Source of the DNA: JAPOVO01 sp026708165
GTDB lineage: Bacteria > Chloroflexota > UBA11872 > VXNJ01
Direction: 5' to 3'
Assembly: GCA_965208775.1 (NCBI GenBank)
Contig: OZ242360.1
Location: 1,302,001 to 1,366,000 of the forward strand
DNA: 64,000 nt
Positions 62,301 through 64,000 of the stretch are shown here, piece after piece. The position numbers and the translations under genes were made by a program. Position 1 is the stretch's first letter, and every line of letters starts with the position of its first letter. The notes beneath the pieces are model-generated. The model was given only the letters and a program-made list of their open reading frames with translations, was not told where the DNA came from and did no database searches.

Positions 62301-63842
62301 CGGGATGCGCAGCGGGAGCCGGTCGTCCCAGTGTTCGACGGCTATGGTCGAGCCTGGCGGAACATTAGCGAAGATCCACTCGCTCGCTTGGACTCGCGTT
62401 ACGGGCGACGCGTAGATCCGGTGGAACGCCACCGCCCAAAGCAGAGTTCCCCCCAGGACGATGGCGGCCAGGACGCCGGGGGGGAGCCATGCAGGCAAGG
62501 TCCGATCACCCTCACCCCCGCCGTCTTTCGTCAGGGAAGAGGGAGTGAGACCTAGTATTCGGAACGTGCGGCGCCTGTCCCACAGGAAGACAAGCATCCA
62601 GCCTGAGAGGAGCGCCGCCATGGGATATATGGGATGGAAATAACGCATGGTCTTGAGGACGAGCGCGCCGAAGTAGACGAAGTTGAGCGCGGCCCAGCCC
62701 AGGGGGAGAATCAGCTCCAGGTTCCTCTTCATGAATATCCGAACGGCGGCGAGCGCGAACGCCGCAATCGACGTCAGGCCGAGCGCCGGTCCCAGCCCCC
62801 AGAAGACCATGTTTTTGAGGGGGAACAGGTAGGGCGTCGTGCCGGCCCACTGAATGCCCGGCGGCCAGTCGTATATACCCTCCTGAATAGCGCGCTGCTG
62901 ATTGACCGCGTTGAGAAACGGCTGAGCGAGCCGGAAATCGAGCGGATTGGCCCCTTCGAACGCGTAGGGCTGCGCGACTCGGAATGTAAGCGCAGCGAGG
63001 GCGAAGCTGCCGACGACGCCGAGGCATTCTTTTGCCCACGCCGGCCACTGACCGTAGGCGAACCATCGTCTCGACCCGGGCGCGCCGAGACGGGTTTCGC
63101 TTCGCCGCGCATAGATGCGCCAAGCCAGATATGCGGCAACGAACGGCACAATCAGGCCCGTGCTGAGCTTGCTCGCCAAGCCCAGCCCTATGACAAGTCC
63201 CAGGCCGGCGAACTGGTACCAGCGTTTCTCATCGAGCGACTTGGCAGCCAGGTAGATAGCCGTCGTGGCGAAGAACGTGGAGAAGGTGTCGACGGCGAAG
63301 AAGTGGGAGAGCTGTATGCCGAGCACGGCGAAGGCGTACAGGAAAGCGGCCAGGAGGGCGACTCGCTTGTCGAAAATCCGCCGCCCGATCAGGAAGACCA
63401 TGAGGACGGTCCCGGTATCGAACAGCGCAGAGGCAGCGCGGCCGGTCAGGTGAAAGCCGTCGTATCCGGTCCCGCCCGTGAACTCGGCAACGGCGCGAAC
63501 CAGGAAAAGCGGGAACGTGCCGTATACGAAAAACGAAATGTCGGGGAGGAGATAGGGGCTGAGCGGAGACGCGCCTGGGTCGAGGTACTGAGCGAGAGAG
63601 TGAGGGAGATCGAGCCGCGTTCCCACCATTGTGAGGAAGCGTTCGTCGGGATGCAGATGGTGAAGCTGGTCCCAATTGATTCCGATCAGCCGAAACGCCG
63701 CGCCAACAAGCGCGATGACGGCCAGAAGCGCGGGCGAACTGGTGGCGATTTGCCGCAGGCGGCGCGCAGCTTGGGGCACTGCCTGATCGCTTTCGGCCGC
63801 GGGGCGGCCGCGGGACGGCATATGGTTTGCTTGGGCGTTCAT
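59331..63842 (-). CDS. Giant fusion: GT-C (PMT-like) glycosyltransferase + DUF2298 protein
   Basis: The 1503-residue protein has two parts. Residues about 1-690 form a GT39/PMT-like transferase with the catalytic-type HPDER (D66-E67) in the first external loop, about ten helices and a soluble domain. Residues about 700-1500 form a complete DUF2298 unit (NPDLWHTAFGGEKPMDFAHLN, YVNYYYFGQ, DLHPHLIDL). It thus joins in one chain the two activities that the next two genes encode separately. Residues about 432-446 come from a second-family palindromic element inserted in frame. ATG start at 63840-63842. Confidence 0.86.
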   Translation of the reverse strand: MNAQANHMPSRGRPAAESDQAVPQAARRLRQIATSSPALLAVIALVGAAFRLIGINWDQLHHLHPDERFLTMVGTRLDLPHSLAQYLDPGASPLSPYLLPDISFFVYGTFPLFLVRAVAEFTGGTGYDGFHLTGRAASALFDTGTVLMVFLIGRRIFDKRVALLAAFLYAFAVLGIQLSHFFAVDTFSTFFATTAIYLAAKSLDEKRWYQFAGLGLVIGLGLASKLSTGLIVPFVAAYLAWRIYARRSETRLGAPGSRRWFAYGQWPAWAKECLGVVGSFALAALTFRVAQPYAFEGANPLDFRLAQPFLNAVNQQRAIQEGIYDWPPGIQWAGTTPYLFPLKNMVFWGLGPALGLTSIAAFALAAVRIFMKRNLELILPLGWAALNFVYFGALVLKTMRYFHPIYPMAALLSGWMLVFLWDRRRTFRILGLTPSSLTKDGGGEGDRTLPAWLPPGVLAAIVLGGTLLWAVAFHRIYASPVTRVQASEWIFANVPPGSTIAVEHWDDRLPLRIPNRNPNAYNYAELPLYDDETLKKREQLIQALQDADYVVLSSDRLAGSIPRMPVRYPLAIRYYESLFSGELGFRQVAGFTSYPSLFGIEIVDDWAEEAFSVYDHPRVRIFQKTDQYDSSAMRSILGSVDLSTATRILPKNATPLTLMFDGADRKRIRESGTFRDIYASPPGAADYPALAWFGFVFIAGLAAWPLTRLAFRALPDSGYMLAKPFGILLAVYPAWLFASLRWWSFDRTAIAISTLILVLAGTAVALWTRRSIWRDLRRNWPVVAAGEALFLLAFAFLYAVRIRNPDLWHTAFGGEKPMDFAHLNAVIRSDFFPPYDPWWAGGYVNYYYFGQVFTGAIAKLLGIVPAVAYNLALPTMFALAVGAVFSFGFNAWYSFKRRLAGAAGVGLLAVALTLLFGNLDSIVQLVQITARNLGEPGSPLAVIVNLPGAIINGTLAAEFDFWRSTRVIEATVNEFPYFTFLYGDLHPHLIDLAWTAATATGALALILVRPSTRLFAAGISIRRRAALFLHSGYVPPLIGIAIALGVHRVVNTWDFPTYLVVTVLALSYSFWRAARRLSLTMVWMAALAAAALVGLSYAPFFPFHQSFGVFFGGVVATPQTTPLGGYLAMFGALLLILVPFAMLQLAPDRLRSWHTAALKTIIIRPSRLVRFLRLAGRLSRRPSALPLWPLVFLGAAVLFIATIDEPWSARVFQIAAMVLVLAAAIRVRGRPLKFMPLALTLGGLLLTALPEWVALEGDIGRLNTVFKTYFQAWFLFGLAAALALPQLLPLIWRRMGGWLEPFRYALTIAVVAAVVGTALYPFAATQAKLGVRLNETEPTLDGLAYMDGAVIHDQGREIHLKYDKQATDWLLQNVEGRPVVLEATVNVYRWGSRVSVITGLPTVVGWDWHEKQQRWAYVHQVDRRRRDVETAYGTTDVAELMTILSRYDVELVYVGALERAYYPPEGIAKFDRLVGDRLTLIYENPETRVYRVVARDVTVGPAG
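62507..62549. repeat. Second-family palindromic element inside a coding region
   Basis: CACCCTCACCCCCGCC ... GGGAAGAGGGAGTGAG matches the second element family at both ends. It lies in frame in the 1503-residue gene and adds about 14 residues (LTPSSLTKDGGGEGD on the coding strand) in a loop between two membrane helices. Confidence 0.7.
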
Positions 63843-63931
63843 TGATCGAAGATTAGCGCGGACATGCCCAGGGTCAGGGGAGCTGCTGAATACGGAGGAT
63901 TAAAGGATGCCGCAGTGCGTGGAGGCGCCCG

Positions 63932-63968
63932 CTGGCCGCGCGCCTTCCGGTTCGGCGCGCTCGGCTTT
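63932..63968. terminator. GC-rich hairpin near the window end
   Basis: GGCCGCGCGCC and GGCGCGCTCGGC pair around a short loop (CCGCGCGCC / GGCGCG with one bulge), and on the plus strand TTTT follows. It lies directly after the stop of the partial minus-strand frame. It could terminate transcription, but no plus-strand gene precedes it. Confidence 0.35.
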
Positions 63969-64000
63969 TCAGTCGAGCACGTCGCCGCGCACGGGGAGGG
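63969..64000 (-). CDS. Possible 3' end of an unidentified gene
   Basis: Ten codons at the edge read ...LPVRGDVLD and stop (TCA at 63969-63971 on the plus strand). An alternative is a plus-strand gene starting at ATG 63907 with GGAGG at 63894-63898, 8 nt upstream, open to the edge but of unlikely composition. Too short to decide. Confidence 0.25.
   Translation of the reverse strand, partial: LPVRGDVLD

Noticed and set aside
62634..63845. 403-codon open frame on the plus strand
   Set aside because: Antisense to the fusion glycosyltransferase; composition of a shadow frame.

Overview
The window is about 64 kb of GC-rich chromosomal DNA with dense, mostly operonic bacterial genes. There is no rRNA, phage, CRISPR array or transposase. 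The best guess for the source is a member of the Chloroflexota, perhaps a SAR202/Dehalococcoidia-like lineage. The reasons are the cluster of polytopic glycosyltransferase and DUF2298 proteins (families known mainly from Chloroflexota and archaea), an F420-associated-type zincin, a clpC-radA-ispD-ispF-cysS order, many GTG and TTG starts, and many peripheral catabolic enzymes (creatininase-like, MlrC-like, phytanoyl-CoA dioxygenase-like). This assignment is inference.

Layout. 1-5750 (+): clpC 3' end, radA, ispD, ispF, cysS, folB, folE. 5838-15842 (-): a complete F1Fo ATP synthase operon (atpI-like, B, E, F, H, A, G, D, C) running into murA, mreB and a 2-hydroxyacid dehydrogenase. 15.9-20.7 kb: a small membrane protein, a Tat/lipoprotein solute-binding protein, an Asp-box repeat protein and a LysM protein. 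20.7-28.8 kb: accessory metabolism (glycerate 2-kinase, a glutamate-semialdehyde-aminomutase-like protein, an MlrC-like protein, two tandem PHP-domain hydrolases and a degenerate M24 protein). 28.8-35.3 kb (-): RelA/SpoT, RecJ, CoaBC and CoaX. 35.4-38.1 kb (+): two creatininase-family genes and a PhyH-type dioxygenase. 38.2-40.6 kb: a GIY-YIG nuclease gene between inverted palindromic elements, a probable selenocysteine-containing [2Fe-2S] thioredoxin-like protein whose UGA codon splits its reading frame, tRNA-Leu(UAA), a GNAT protein and a repeat-rich gap. 40.7-50.4 kb: an alpha/beta hydrolase, rpsF-ssb-rpsR, a membrane parvulin, obg, a PIG-L protein, a uracil-DNA glycosylase, tldD/tldE and apt. 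50.5-63.8 kb: a zincin, comB, an FAD oxidoreductase, a flippase-like protein and three large polytopic membrane proteins, one of them a 1503-residue fusion.

Two families of short palindromic elements are scattered through the accessory parts. The first has a TGGATTCCCGC head and a GGGAATGACG tail. The second is built on CCCTCTCCC/GGGAGAGGG. They bound the PHP gene duplication, form a 148-bp tandem array, supply the C-terminus of one creatininase-like protein, sit in frame inside the 1503-residue protein, and flank the GIY-YIG gene in inverted orientation.

The strongest new observation is the selenoprotein candidate at 38831-39220: an in-frame TGA inside a CxxC-U-C motif, followed directly by a GC-rich hairpin in the place of a bacterial SECIS. 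The second is the GIY-YIG gene with flanking inverted elements, which could be a mobile unit and the source of the dispersed palindromes.
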